Assembly: GCA_036676355.1 (NCBI GenBank)
Contig: JAKFDA010000063.1
Location: 47,823 to 111,822, forward strand
Origin: ZC4RG42 sp036676355
GTDB lineage: Bacteria; Pseudomonadota; Gammaproteobacteria; Burkholderiales; SG8-39
DNA: 64,000 nt
Direction: 5' to 3'
The position numbers were made by a program, and so were the translations under genes. The number at the start of each line of letters is the position of its first letter. The stretch's first letter is position 1. Of this stretch, positions 24,828 to 33,727 are shown one piece after another. The notes under the pieces are model-generated. The model made no database searches. It was given only the letters and a program-made list of their open reading frames with translations, and had not been told where the DNA came from.

Positions 24828-26857
24828 TGTGCCATCAGTCGCCTGATCCAGTCGATCAGCGCGGTCGGCAGTGCTTCCGGTTTCATCAGCAATGCGTAGT
24901 TGCCTTCACCGAATACCTGCGGCAGATAGCCCGCAGCCTGACGATCGATGGTGAGGCAGAAGGGCGAAATGCCCTGCAGTTTCGCTTCCGTCACCGCCTG
25001 GCGCATATCCTCCACGCCGTAGCGGCCTTCGTATTCGTCGACGTCGTTCGGTTTGCCGTCAGACAGCAGGAGCAGCAATCGGTGGCGCGCGGATTTGCGC
25101 ATCAACAGCGTTGTCGTATGGCGAATCGCGGCGCCGGCGCGCGTATAGCGCTCGGGCTCCAGTCCGGCGATACGTCGCGCCACATCGTCGCCGTAAGGTT
25201 CGTCGAAGGTCTTGATGGTCTTAACCGTCACGCAATCGGGACCGTCGCCGGAAAAACCCTGCACCGTATAAGGCTCGCCCATGCTTTCCAGCGCAAGGCA
25301 GACGAGTAACAACGCCTCGCGTTCGACATCGATAATGCGCCGATGCGCTGAAATCCAGCCGTCGGTCGAGCCGCTGATGTCGATCAGCAGCGCGATGGCG
25401 GTGTCGCGTCGCGCCGGCCTGAAGGATTGATAGAGCTGTTGCGACAGCGGACGACCGGCGCGATAGTCGGCGAAACTTTCGGTGTAGGCATCCAGATCTA
25501 TTTCTTCGCCGTCGGTCTGCTTGCGCAATCGCATGCGCTGCGCGCGCAGCATTTCGAAGCGGCGGCGTATGGCATCGAGCATGGCGCGATGCGCGGCGAG
25601 CGTACGCTCGACCCAGGCCATGTCGCCTGGGAAAGGCTGTGCGACGATGACGCGCGCACCGGGGTCGCGATAGGCGGCGGTGCGGTAATCCCACTCGGGA
25701 TAGGCGATGCCCTGCGTGCCTTCCATGAGCGGGGCGCTATCCTTGACCCGCGCTTCGGGCGGATCGTCCGAGAGCAGTATTTCCTTGGGCGAACCGGGTG
25801 TGGTCACCAGCCGTGCTTCGCGCAACTCCGACAACGAATCGGCGAATTCCTCGGCCGCGGTGCTTTCGTCGCGGTCCGTCGGTCGCTGCATGCCGATCGG
25901 GTCTTCGGCGTGTTCCAGCGGCTCTCCGGTCTGGATCATCCATGTGCCGGGGCCTTTGTTCTCGTCTTCATCCGGCTCGGGTTCGCGCACCTCGGGTCGT
26001 CGCTCCATCCGCGCGCTGCGCGGCGGCGCGTCGCGCGCCTCGTCTTTGCCTCCGTGTGACGCACCGGCCTGCATCATCGCGTGTCTGCGCATGCGCAGTT
26101 CACCGGTCCACAAGTCGGGCAACAGCCACGCGCCGCGAATGCGTTTCGCCTCGGGCAGCGTGTCGCGCACTCGTGTGGCCAGGACGCGCGCATGGGCGAG
26201 GGAATCGCGCGGCGTGGGCAGCCCGGGCAAACCCTGCGGCAAGGCGCGACAGTCGGTGGCGAAGATTTCGCGCAGCAGTTCTTCGAGTGGACGGCGCACA
26301 CGCGGGAATGCGGACAATGCGGGGCGCTGCGCCAGCGAATCGGCGCGCAGCGCGTTGATCGAAGGCGCCATGCCGGGCAGCAATTGCGCGAGCGCCACAT
26401 CGCTCGCTGCCGCTTCCAGCACGAGATAGAACGCTGCGGCCAGCGCATCGTCCACTCCTTTCAAGCCGTTTGCGCTGCCGCGCGTCGCTCGCGCGGCTTG
26501 TTGCAGCGCGAGCGCGCGATAACGCTCGATGCCCATCGCTATAGCGCCGACGTCGATTGCGCGCGGCAGCCAGATATTGCTGTCGTCCGTTGCGGGCAAG
26601 GTCGCCGTTGGTTGCGGACCGTGGCGGCGTTCCATAAAGGCACGCAGCATCGTGCGCTGTGCAGGCGGCGTGGCCGGGCGAATCGGAAAGCTCGTGCGAA
26701 ACACCGCGGCGATCAGAAAATCGAGCCGCTGCGCGACATCGGTGAGCTCCGCACGCGGCCGATGCGCCGGCGCCGGGCGATTGCGTCGCCACAGATCGCT
26801 GACGTAAACAGTGGCGTGTCGCGCTACGTCGTGGAGGACGTCTTCGGCTTCAGCCAT
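24824..26857 (-). CDS. norD: NO reductase activation protein NorD
   Basis: 677 residues, in the range of the family. The C-terminal third is a von Willebrand factor A domain with an intact metal-ion-dependent adhesion site (ALLIDISGSTDGWI, then the DGKPNDVDEYEGRYG segment). NorD works with the AAA protein NorQ to insert non-heme iron into NorB. The middle is acidic and disordered (residues about 265-330). The TAG stop is inside the target duplication of a MITE. It follows norQ after a 234-base gap filled by an inverted repeat, so norD may be less tightly co-expressed than norCBQ. Confidence 0.93.
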   Translation of the reverse strand: MAEAEDVLHDVARHATVYVSDLWRRNRPAPAHRPRAELTDVAQRLDFLIAAVFRTSFPIRPATPPAQRTMLRAFMERRHGPQPTATLPATDDSNIWLPRAIDVGAIAMGIERYRALALQQAARATRGSANGLKGVDDALAAAFYLVLEAAASDVALAQLLPGMAPSINALRADSLAQRPALSAFPRVRRPLEELLREIFATDCRALPQGLPGLPTPRDSLAHARVLATRVRDTLPEAKRIRGAWLLPDLWTGELRMRRHAMMQAGASHGGKDEARDAPPRSARMERRPEVREPEPDEDENKGPGTWMIQTGEPLEHAEDPIGMQRPTDRDESTAAEEFADSLSELREARLVTTPGSPKEILLSDDPPEARVKDSAPLMEGTQGIAYPEWDYRTAAYRDPGARVIVAQPFPGDMAWVERTLAAHRAMLDAIRRRFEMLRAQRMRLRKQTDGEEIDLDAYTESFADYRAGRPLSQQLYQSFRPARRDTAIALLIDISGSTDGWISAHRRIIDVEREALLLVCLALESMGEPYTVQGFSGDGPDCVTVKTIKTFDEPYGDDVARRIAGLEPERYTRAGAAIRHTTTLLMRKSARHRLLLLLSDGKPNDVDEYEGRYGVEDMRQAVTEAKLQGISPFCLTIDRQAAGYLPQVFGEGNYALLMKPEALPTALIDWIRRLMAH

Positions 26858-26872
26858 GGGTGCACTTAAGCC

Positions 26873-27082
26873 GAGAGCGGAGAGCCGAGAGCGGAGAGCG
26901 AAAACCGTAGAGCCTGGAATACAGAGAAAACATTTTGAAATATCCGTCTACCCGTTGAACGAGTGGACGGTGAGGCTTGGTGAAAACATCTTCTGGATTC
27001 CCGATCATGCGGCCACGCCGCTGTCGGGAATCTAGTTCGTCTTCTGACCGCTTTCGGTCCCAGCTCTCGGCTCTCCGCTCTC
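26873..27082. repeat. Inverted repeat element between norQ and norD
   Basis: A perfect 19-bp repeat GAGAGCGGAGAGCCGAGAG (26873-26891) recurs inverted at 27064-27082. The 172 bases between hold no open frame that I trust. The arms are themselves built of GAGAGC/GGAGAGC units. The whole fills nearly the entire norQ-norD gap, as an inserted element would. No target duplication was found. Confidence 0.65.
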
Positions 27083-27091
27083 TGCTGCTTC

Positions 27092-27898
27092 TCAAACAAA
27101 AGTCGCGTCCACCAGATCGCGCATCGCCGCAACCAGCGTGGGGTCATCCGACAGCGGCGCGACGATGCCGGCATAGCAGGCCTGGTGGACCGATACGCCG
27201 CCGGCGATCAGCCGCGCGGTGGCGACCAGCAGGCGGGTGCTGGGCACTTCGGCCAGACCGCGATCGCGCAGTTCACGCAAACGTTGCGCGAGGCCGCAGA
27301 GTTGCCGCGCGATCGGTTCGTCCGCACCGCTTTCATGCGCGACGATGCGTGCTTCATGCTCCGGGGGAAGAAAATCGAAGTCCAGCGCGATGAAGCGCTG
27401 GCGCGTACTGGGTTTGAGATCCTTCAGCATGCGCTGATAGCCCGGGTTGTACGACACGACGAGCTGAAAGCCGGGAGCTGCCTCGATGACTTCGCCGGTT
27501 TTGTCGAGCGGCAATGCGCGCCGGTAATCGGTGAGTGGATGGATGATCACCACCGTGTCCTGGCGCGCTTCGACCACTTCGTCTAGATAGCAGATCGCGC
27601 CTTCGCGCACCGCGCGCGTCAGCGGACCGTCCTGCCACGCGGTGCCGTCGTGGCGGATAAGATAGCGGCCGACCAGATCGCTTGCGCTCAGGTCGTCATG
27701 GCAGGCGATGGTGATGAGCGGACGCCCCAGCCGCCACGCCATGTGCTCGACGAAACGCGTCTTGCCGCAGCCCGTCGGCCCTTTCAGCATGACTGCGAGG
27801 CGGCGCAGATGCGCCTCCTCGAAGATGCGTACCTCGTCGCCCGCAGGCAAATAGTAGGGTTCGACTCCAGACGGTGTCTCGATCGGATGAGCTTGCAT
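27092..27898 (-). CDS. norQ: NO reductase activating ATPase NorQ (MoxR/CbbQ type)
   Basis: 268 residues. AAA+ domain with Walker A GPTGCGKTRFVEHMA, Walker B AICYLDEVVEAR and sensor segment VVSYNPGYQ, then the CbbQ/NirQ C-terminal region. With NorD it remodels or loads NorB. The start was set to the ATG at 27898; a TTG lies just before it. The gap from the norB stop is seven bases, so the genes are cotranscribed in the order norC-norB-norQ. Confidence 0.94.
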   Translation of the reverse strand: MQAHPIETPSGVEPYYLPAGDEVRIFEEAHLRRLAVMLKGPTGCGKTRFVEHMAWRLGRPLITIACHDDLSASDLVGRYLIRHDGTAWQDGPLTRAVREGAICYLDEVVEARQDTVVIIHPLTDYRRALPLDKTGEVIEAAPGFQLVVSYNPGYQRMLKDLKPSTRQRFIALDFDFLPPEHEARIVAHESGADEPIARQLCGLAQRLRELRDRGLAEVPSTRLLVATARLIAGGVSVHQACYAGIVAPLSDDPTLVAAMRDLVDATFV

Positions 27899-27905
27899 CA
27901 AGTCG

Positions 27906-29273
27906 TCAGATCGTGCTGCTCACAGGTCGTGCTCCTGTCGGCGTATCGGTGGTGGCTTCCAGGCGCGGCGCATAGCGGAAGAAATCCCAGATGAACAGCG
28001 CGACGCCGACGGCGAAGATGCTTGCGGTGGCGATGAGCATGAGGAAGTGCACCTGGATCTTCAACTGCGTTTCGAGGAAGCCGAGACCAAGGATCCGCTC
28101 CAGATAAACCTGCGCAATACCGGCCGTGGCGAACGAAAGTGTCATGCCGAACATGCCGGCAAGCTGCAGCCAGAACGCCCAGTAGCCGACTGCGCTGCCT
28201 TGCACGTCGCGGTTCTTGGTAAGCGACGGCAGCGCATAGGTGATCATCGCCATAACGATCATCGCATACGCACCGTAGAACGCGGCGTGACCGTGCATCG
28301 CCGTGACCAGCGTGCCGTGGGTCCACTGGTTCACGCTCGGCCAAGTATGCGCAAGGCCGAGCAGACCGGCGCCGAACATGGTGAACAGCGCGCTGCCGAT
28401 AGTCCAGTGCAGCGCGAGCGTGTTGGGATGCTGCAGGCCGGAACGACGCATGGCGAAATAGGCGTACATGGCCATGCCGACGAGGGCGAGCGGCTCCAGC
28501 GCGCTGAAGAAGCCGCCGATGGGCAGCCAGTAGTGCGGCACGCCGATCCAGTAGTAATGGTGTGCCGTACCGATGATGCCGGCGATGAACACCAGCCCCA
28601 CGATCACGTACAGCCACTTCTCCATGACTTCGCGATCGGCACCCGACAGTCGAATGAGCAGATAGGCGAGGAAGGCGCCCTGGATCATTTCCCATACGCC
28701 TTCGACCCACAGATGAATGGTCCACCAGCGATAGAAGGTTGCGACCGTGTAATTTTCGAAATGAAACAGCGCCGGCAGAAAAAGCACAGCCGCCGAACCC
28801 AGTCCCAGCAACAGCACGCCCTCGGTCGTGGTGAAGCGACCGGATTTCTTGATCGTCATGCCGATGTTGTAGAGGAACATGAGCATGACCACGACGATCA
28901 CAAGCTTGTGCGGCAGCGGCTGTTCGAGCAGTTTCGTGCCGGTGCCGTAGCGGAACAGATAGCCGACGATCGCGGTGACGCCCATGATCGTCCAGATGAC
29001 GAGCTGAATGTAGGCGAGCTTCGGGCTGTGCAGTTCGGTGCGCGATTCTTCCGGCACCAGCCAGTACGTTGCGCCCATGAACCCGGTCAGCACCCACACA
29101 ATCAGCAGATTGGTGTGGATCATCTTGGTGACATCGAAGGGGAGGATATACAGCAGCGGGTCCGGGCCGAGGTACTTGGCCGCGGAAAGCAGGCCGAATA
29201 CCAGTTGCAGGCCGAACAACACCATGGCGACCGCGAAATACCAGTAAGCGACCGATTGCGAGCGATAGTTCAT
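27906..29273 (-). CDS. norB: Nitric oxide reductase large subunit NorB (cNOR type)
   Basis: 455 residues, twelve helices. Heme b, heme b3 and iron ligands are all in place: HTNLLIVW (His), WTIHLWVEGVWE (His and Glu), GTAHHYYW (two His) and MHGHAAFYGAYA (two His). The length, without an N-terminal quinol-oxidase extension, and the separate NorC show it is the cytochrome-c-dependent type. It reduces two NO to N2O in the inner membrane. It is preceded by norC (51-base gap) and followed by norQ. Confidence 0.97.
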   Translation of the reverse strand: MNYRSQSVAYWYFAVAMVLFGLQLVFGLLSAAKYLGPDPLLYILPFDVTKMIHTNLLIVWVLTGFMGATYWLVPEESRTELHSPKLAYIQLVIWTIMGVTAIVGYLFRYGTGTKLLEQPLPHKLVIVVVMLMFLYNIGMTIKKSGRFTTTEGVLLLGLGSAAVLFLPALFHFENYTVATFYRWWTIHLWVEGVWEMIQGAFLAYLLIRLSGADREVMEKWLYVIVGLVFIAGIIGTAHHYYWIGVPHYWLPIGGFFSALEPLALVGMAMYAYFAMRRSGLQHPNTLALHWTIGSALFTMFGAGLLGLAHTWPSVNQWTHGTLVTAMHGHAAFYGAYAMIVMAMITYALPSLTKNRDVQGSAVGYWAFWLQLAGMFGMTLSFATAGIAQVYLERILGLGFLETQLKIQVHFLMLIATASIFAVGVALFIWDFFRYAPRLEATTDTPTGARPVSSTI

Positions 29274-29324
29274 CGTGCGACTCCTTGAATTCTTTTCTGC
29301 GTACGCGACGTCGTTCGCGGCGTC

Positions 29325-30185
29325 TTATCTCAGGCTGCCAAGATAGGCGACGAGCTGATCGATCTGCTCCGGTTTCAGATCATTGCCGTAGGTATGCGGC
29401 ATGAACGATTCACCGTTGGCCGAATACATCCCGCCCGGATGGAGATAGGCGTTCGGGTTCACGATCGATTCGCGAATGTAGCCTTCCACGTCCTTGGCCT
29501 TGCCCTTGTAATCCGCGCTCGCAATGACTTTCTCGGCGTGCGCGACCACGCCGGCCAGGCTGGGGCCGGCGAGATTGACGCCCGCAGTCGTCGAGTGACA
29601 CGCGAAGCAGCCGGGCGGCGTGGCGCTGAACAGCGCCTGGCCCAACGCAATGGGACTGTTGTCTGGCGCCACCGGACGCGAGCCGGGCGGTCGGTCAGCG
29701 GCGTCCGGCTTGCCGGCGCGTTGCGCGTCGCTCATGGCGAGGCCCGGAATGCTCGAACCGGTCACCAGAATCGGACGCGGCGGCCAGCCTTGCGTGTCGA
29801 TCTTGCTGATCCAGTCGAGGAAAACAATGAGGTCGTCGATCTCCTGATCGGAGAGATCCTGCTTCGGCATCAGGCGCCGATGCTTCTGCTCGTCGTAGAA
29901 TTTCGACGGATCGCGCATGTAGGCCTTGAGATACGGCGCGCCGCGATGCTGCGTGATCTTGGTCAGATCAGGCGCGTAGTAGGCGCCTTCGCCGAGCAGG
30001 GTGTGACAGTTGGTGCAGTTGTACTTATGCCAGACGTCCTTGCCGTGCAGAACCTCGGGCGTGATGTTCTCGGCGTTGGTGAGTTCGCCGAACTGGCGAT
30101 GACTGTCGATCGTCATGCCGATGAAGGCGACGGCACAGAGAGCCGTGGAGACGATGGCGAATAGGCGGGCTTGGCGTTTGTTCAT
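29325..30185 (-). CDS. norC: NorC cytochrome c subunit with an extra second cytochrome c domain
   Basis: 286 residues, nearly twice the usual 150. Residues 1-142 are a normal NorC: N-terminal anchor (about 8-26), heme site CTNCH at 57-61, closing WPPRPILV. After a Pro/Gly-rich linker (about 143-175) a second class I cytochrome c domain follows with CFACH at 193-197 and a probable Met ligand in ESFMPHTYG. The added domain could accept electrons from a periplasmic donor or from the bc1 complex. GAGGG precedes the ATG, and a 41-residue membrane peptide gene ends nine bases upstream. Confidence 0.93.
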   Translation of the reverse strand: MNKRQARLFAIVSTALCAVAFIGMTIDSHRQFGELTNAENITPEVLHGKDVWHKYNCTNCHTLLGEGAYYAPDLTKITQHRGAPYLKAYMRDPSKFYDEQKHRRLMPKQDLSDQEIDDLIVFLDWISKIDTQGWPPRPILVTGSSIPGLAMSDAQRAGKPDAADRPPGSRPVAPDNSPIALGQALFSATPPGCFACHSTTAGVNLAGPSLAGVVAHAEKVIASADYKGKAKDVEGYIRESIVNPNAYLHPGGMYSANGESFMPHTYGNDLKPEQIDQLVAYLGSLR

Positions 30186-30194
30186 GGGGCCCTC

Positions 30195-30320
30195 TTATAC
30201 GCCGATGCCGGACCAGTGTGTAACCGAGATGCCCCCGGCGTACAGGATGGCGCCGGCCATAAGCAGCAGCACCACGATGCCAACGATTCTTAGGATCTTG
30301 TACAGCGACTCGCTTTGCAT
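30195..30320 (-). CDS. 41-residue membrane peptide upstream of norC
   Basis: Too short for routine gene calls. It begins MQSESLYKILRIVGIVV, has one hydrophobic helix (about residues 11-29) and ends THWSGIGV. GGGAG sits five bases before the ATG, a promoter TTGACA-17-TAACTT lies just upstream, and norC starts nine bases after the stop. This is the layout of a real first gene of the nor operon. I know of no characterised family; a small accessory helix of the Nor complex is a reasonable guess only. Confidence 0.75.
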   Translation of the reverse strand: MQSESLYKILRIVGIVVLLLMAGAILYAGGISVTHWSGIGV

Positions 30321-30348
30321 GCCGACTCCCAATCAGGATATCGGCTGC

Positions 30349-30377
30349 AAGTTATGCAATACACGCACCAGTGTCAA
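30349..30377 (-). promoter_or_regulatory. Promoter of the norCBQD operon
   Basis: On the minus strand -35 TTGACA (30372-30377), a 17-bp spacer and -10 TAACTT (30349-30354), with a predicted start near 30342, about 22 bases before the 41-codon gene. I see no TTGAT-N4-ATCAA box at the usual place, so if Dnr/Nnr controls it, the site is degenerate or elsewhere. Confidence 0.65.
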
Positions 30378-30440
30378 CGGCTTCGTTGCTGATGCACGAA
30401 CGCCTCGCTTGCACAACCGGCTGACCCGCCTGCTTATTGT

Positions 30441-30821
30441 TTAAGCAACGAGCGCTCCTGCCGAGACGATTTCGTCAGCGATGTGGTCGGTCAATTCACG
30501 CGCATGCGCGGGATCGAACTCCGCGTGCAGTTTCTTTTTTACGCCATGTTCGTGGAGCAGATAGTGTTTGGTCGGCTGCACATGGTGGCGCGCGAGGCAG
30601 GCTTTGACGCATTGCAGCGGGCAACCGTCGATCGCGATGATGGGGCGACCCGAGAGGGCGCGCTTCACCAGGCTGGGCACATCGCCGCCGACGCCGGCGA
30701 TGCACGACCATTCGGCCACTTCGCGGCGATCGAGTTGGCGCGCGACTTCATTGGCCATCTGCGCCGCGCTGGAACAGCCGGAACAGGAGTAGACAAGCGG
30801 AAAGTCGGTGGATTTACTCAT
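30441..30821 (-). CDS. DGC-domain putative zinc-binding protein
   Basis: 126 residues. It belongs to the DGC domain group, named after the motif seen here in IAIDGCPLQCVKACL. Further Cys in YSCSGCSSAAQMAN could complete a metal site. The function is unknown; members are often found near nor and other denitrification genes. ATGA overlap with the nitronate monooxygenase gene upstream (30818-30821) means coupled translation. It is the last gene before the nor promoter region on this strand. Confidence 0.85.
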   Translation of the reverse strand: MSKSTDFPLVYSCSGCSSAAQMANEVARQLDRREVAEWSCIAGVGGDVPSLVKRALSGRPIIAIDGCPLQCVKACLARHHVQPTKHYLLHEHGVKKKLHAEFDPAHARELTDHIADEIVSAGALVA

Positions 30822-31990
30822 GGTGTCGATGCGGTCGTTGCCGGTTGTCCGAGCAGAAATGCAATGAGATCGCGAACGGGGCGAATCTCCGCGCCAAACG
30901 GAAGTTTGTTTGCGCCGCGAAAAAACAGGCCGTTGCGCACGTCGCCCTTGACGGCGGCGGACAGATGCAGATCGATGCAGAACTGTCCCATTTTCGAAAT
31001 GCCGTCGCGCAGCCCGCAGCTTTCCAGGCAATCGAATGCGAGCGTGCAGCCCTTGCGCACATGCGCGCGCGCTTCCAGCAACGGCAGCTTGTTGAGATAT
31101 TGATCGAGCCATGGCGTGCGCACGGCGCGTGCGGGCAGTCCTGCGACGCTCATGAATTCGACGATGTCTTCGGGTTTTGCTTCGGCCAGCACGCGCTTGA
31201 AGTTCGGATGCGCGTCGCCTTCCACGGTCACCGCGAACGGCGTGCCGAGTTGTACGCCGCTTGCGCCCAGGGCGATCAGTTCGCGTATGCGCTCGGGCGA
31301 GTTGATGCCGCCGGCGCAGATCAGCGGAATGCTTTCGCGCGCGATGCCGAGTTGATCGAACAGCGCCAGCGTGTCGCGCAGCACGTTCTCGAAATCGAAA
31401 CGCGGATCGTTGAGGTCGGCGACCTTCGCCGCGCCCAGATGGCCGCCCGCATAGCGTGGATGCTCGATCACGATGGCATCGGGCAGGCGGTTCTTGCGCA
31501 TCCATTTGCGCAGCAGTACGGCGATGCCGCGCGCATCGGACAGGATCGGAATCAGCGCAACGTCGGGATAGTCCGCGACGAGATCGGGCAGATCGAGCGG
31601 CAGTCCCGCGCCGACCACGATCGCCTGCGCGCCGCTCTTGCACGACTGCTGTACATAGTGCGCGTATTCGGAAACGGCGCGCATCACATTCACGGCGACC
31701 ATGCCGTGGCCTTCGGCAAGCGCCAGCGCCGCGCAGATTTCGCGGTCGAGCGCTTCGAGGTTGGCCGCGTCGATCAGCGCCTTGTCGCGCGATTTCGCGG
31801 TCTTCGCCATCAGGTCTTCGTGATGACGACGCAAGTCGACGCTCGACAGCGTGCCGACCGCGCCCTGGCGTGCCACGCTGCCGGCCAGCCGGTGCGCCGA
31901 GATGCCGACGCCCATGCCGCCTTGCACGATCGGCAGCACGGCGCGCCCCTTGATGCGCAGTTTCGGCAAATCGGTGGTCAGCATTTCCAT
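30818..31990 (-). CDS. Nitronate monooxygenase family FMN protein
   Basis: 390 residues. TIM-barrel flavoprotein of the NMO/2-nitropropane dioxygenase family: PIVQGGMGVGISAHRLAGSV near the start, AIVVGAGLPLDLPDL, IEHPRYAGGHLGAAKV (FMN phosphate loop) and the ICAGGINSPERIRELIALGASGVQLGT end. The start at 31990 (MEMLTTDLPKLRI) is where the fold begins; M3 is an alternative. Some members detoxify nitronates, others have unknown substrates. The pairing with a DGC protein in an NO-related block suggests a role in nitrosative stress, which is inference. Confidence 0.9.
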   Translation of the reverse strand: MEMLTTDLPKLRIKGRAVLPIVQGGMGVGISAHRLAGSVARQGAVGTLSSVDLRRHHEDLMAKTAKSRDKALIDAANLEALDREICAALALAEGHGMVAVNVMRAVSEYAHYVQQSCKSGAQAIVVGAGLPLDLPDLVADYPDVALIPILSDARGIAVLLRKWMRKNRLPDAIVIEHPRYAGGHLGAAKVADLNDPRFDFENVLRDTLALFDQLGIARESIPLICAGGINSPERIRELIALGASGVQLGTPFAVTVEGDAHPNFKRVLAEAKPEDIVEFMSVAGLPARAVRTPWLDQYLNKLPLLEARAHVRKGCTLAFDCLESCGLRDGISKMGQFCIDLHLSAAVKGDVRNGLFFRGANKLPFGAEIRPVRDLIAFLLGQPATTASTP

Positions 31991-32040
31991 ATTGAGCTCT
32001 TGCGCGTCCTGACGCGGTTCATTCGACACTACGCGCCTGC

Positions 32041-32298
32041 TCAAACGTGTTGAAAATCGATGACGATTGCGCCGGGTTCGCGCTGGCGGTATTCGATGGA
32101 GACATGTTCGCCGTAGCGCGCGCGGAATTGTTCGAGCAGCGGCAGCGGATCGTGATCGTTCACGAAGCGCATGATTTCGCCGGGGCGCAACGCATCGAAG
32201 GCGCCGAAAATGGCGGCGTGGCGAAAGCGTTTTGCGACGCCGCGCGCGTCGAAGGGATAAATCTGGTCGGAAGAAAGATGCAGATGAGGAGCAGCCAC
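32041..32298 (-). CDS. DUF2249 small protein
   Basis: About 85 residues from the GTG at 32298, which has AAAGGA eight bases before it; an ATG at 32343 would add 15 residues. The conserved core DARGVAKRFRHAAIFGAFDAL and MRFVNDHDPLPLLEQF is the DUF2249 pattern. These proteins are common next to hemerythrins, nnrS and denitrification genes. No activity is known. It lies between nitronate monooxygenase and ubiT on the same strand. Confidence 0.85.
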   Translation of the reverse strand: MAAPHLHLSSDQIYPFDARGVAKRFRHAAIFGAFDALRPGEIMRFVNDHDPLPLLEQFRARYGEHVSIEYRQREPGAIVIDFQHV

Positions 32299-32333
32299 GG
32301 CGATATTCCTTTGTAAAACGGTCGGGTATTGAC

Positions 32334-32348
32334 GACCGATCATCGGTC
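32334..32348. promoter_or_regulatory. 15-bp palindrome upstream of the DUF2249 gene
   Basis: GACCGAT-C-ATCGGTC is a perfect palindrome 36 bases upstream of the GTG start. Position and symmetry fit an operator for a dimeric regulator. No factor is assigned. Confidence 0.4.
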
Positions 32349-32376
32349 TGCGGAAAGTGCGTCGCCTTGCGCTGGA

Positions 32377-32826
32377 TCAAAAGAGCGGCGATTGGCGCCG
32401 ACCGAATCTGGAATGCAAGTGCATGAGCCAGGGCGGCATTTCCATTCCATCGAGAAGGTTTTTGATGCCCAAGCCGAGGGCGGTATCGCCTTCGATCCGC
32501 AGACGCCGTTGAAAGAACAGCGTGTCCGGATCCTCGCCGTGTGTGGCGAGTGCGTGGAAGTCGCGCAAGCACGCGCGAATGGCGACATCGTGCGGCGTTT
32601 GCCTGCCGTGCGCAACGAACCGGGTGCCGGACCACGACACGCGACACTCCACGCCGAGGTCCGTTACCCCGATGAGTACGACGCGTCGATTCAGCATGCT
32701 CCTGTGCGTGTCGCTCAGGCGCGGACGCAGCGCGACATTCAGCGCGGTGGCCAATAAAGTTGCCGGCGGCCGGGCCGGCAATCTGGCGGCGAGGCCGCTC
32801 AGCAATCTAACGGGCGTGTTCGACAT
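32377..32826 (-). CDS. ubiT: UbiT (SCP2-domain) anaerobic ubiquinone biosynthesis factor
   Basis: 149 residues with one SCP2 lipid-binding domain (VALRPRLSDTHRSMLNRRVV, then the GDTALGLGIKNLLDG end). In E. coli UbiT (YhbT) acts with UbiU and UbiV in oxygen-independent ubiquinone synthesis and probably binds the lipid intermediates. The assignment rests on both the domain and the direct neighbourhood of ubiV and ubiU. It overlaps the end of ubiV by 20 bases. Confidence 0.9.
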   Translation of the reverse strand: MSNTPVRLLSGLAARLPARPPATLLATALNVALRPRLSDTHRSMLNRRVVLIGVTDLGVECRVSWSGTRFVAHGRQTPHDVAIRACLRDFHALATHGEDPDTLFFQRRLRIEGDTALGLGIKNLLDGMEMPPWLMHLHSRFGRRQSPLF

Positions 32827-33700
32827 ATTCGATTCCGGGGCGGCCGTGCCAGTGGCCGTTGCAGCGCTCGCTTTGCGCGACGTTCAGTTGCCCGCTCAGT
32901 TGTGCAACGGACAACGTGCCGTCGATCGCATGCGCAAAGGCATCGATCACGTTTTCGGTGCCGTTCGATTGCGGCGAAATGCGCAGCACATCCACGCCAC
33001 AGGCGCGCAGCGTGTCCAGTTCCGCGGACAAATCGTAGTGTTTGGCCGATTGCGTCTGAATGCCGTTGAGCACGAGGAAGTCATTGCCTTCCTGTGTTTT
33101 GAGCAACAGGCCGTCCGGATCATCGATGCAGCGATAACGGCAATCGTCGCGCGGCAGGTTGTGATGGCGTGCGGTGAAGCAGCGCGCGGAAAATGCCAGC
33201 GGCAGACGTCCCCAGACGAAAACCTCCGTTTCCATCCCGGCGGGCCGTTTTTGCTGGATCGCCTGCAGGGCGGTGTGCGACAACTCCACCGGCATGATCC
33301 AGCGCGTCGCGCCGAGTTCGGCGAGCCAACTCAGTGTCGCGCCGTTGTAGGTGTTCAGATGCGGTCCGGCAATGAACGCGGCTCCCTCGGTGAGGCAACC
33401 CAGCGCGCTGGCGTCATTCGCTTCGATCAGGAATTCGTCGTTGCCGCAGATTTTTTGCAGCGCGCGCAAATCGGCGGGCGATTCGATCAACGCCTGTGTC
33501 GACAGCGCGACCTGTTTGCCCGCCGTTTTCAGTTCGCGCGCCAGTGCGAGCCAGTCGTCCACTCGCAGTTCATGCCGCCGACTGCACACGACTTCGCCAA
33601 GATAAATCGTATCGACCGGCGTTTGCGCCATACGCGCATAGAAATCCAGCACCGTGGCGCGGGGCCAGTAGTAGAGCAGGGGACCGAGAGAGAGACGCAT
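32807..33700 (-). CDS. ubiV: UbiV, U32 peptidase-family iron-sulfur protein of anaerobic ubiquinone synthesis
   Basis: 297 residues from the ATG at 33700 (MRLSLGPLLYYWPR). U32 family. The four Cys of the E. coli UbiV [4Fe-4S] cluster are matched: Cys39 in GEVVCSRRHELR and three in ARCFTARHHNLPRDDCRYRC. UbiU-UbiV hydroxylate ubiquinone precursors without oxygen. The upstream in-frame ATG (33736) would add a non-conserved stretch. ubiU lies 155 bases upstream on the same strand, with a REP-like hairpin between them. Confidence 0.94.
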   Translation of the reverse strand: MRLSLGPLLYYWPRATVLDFYARMAQTPVDTIYLGEVVCSRRHELRVDDWLALARELKTAGKQVALSTQALIESPADLRALQKICGNDEFLIEANDASALGCLTEGAAFIAGPHLNTYNGATLSWLAELGATRWIMPVELSHTALQAIQQKRPAGMETEVFVWGRLPLAFSARCFTARHHNLPRDDCRYRCIDDPDGLLLKTQEGNDFLVLNGIQTQSAKHYDLSAELDTLRACGVDVLRISPQSNGTENVIDAFAHAIDGTLSVAQLSGQLNVAQSERCNGHWHGRPGIEYVEHAR

Positions 33701-33727
33701 GTTTGTGTGCCCGTGTTTCGACTGCTT

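Noticed and set aside
28047..29288. A 413-codon open frame on the plus strand
   Set aside because: Antisense to norB, His/Asp/Gln-rich composition typical of shadow frames.
32330..32345. FNR box in front of the DUF2249 gene (TTGACGACCGATCA)
   Set aside because: Only a partial match to the second half-site; the 15-bp palindrome that overlaps it is the better signal.
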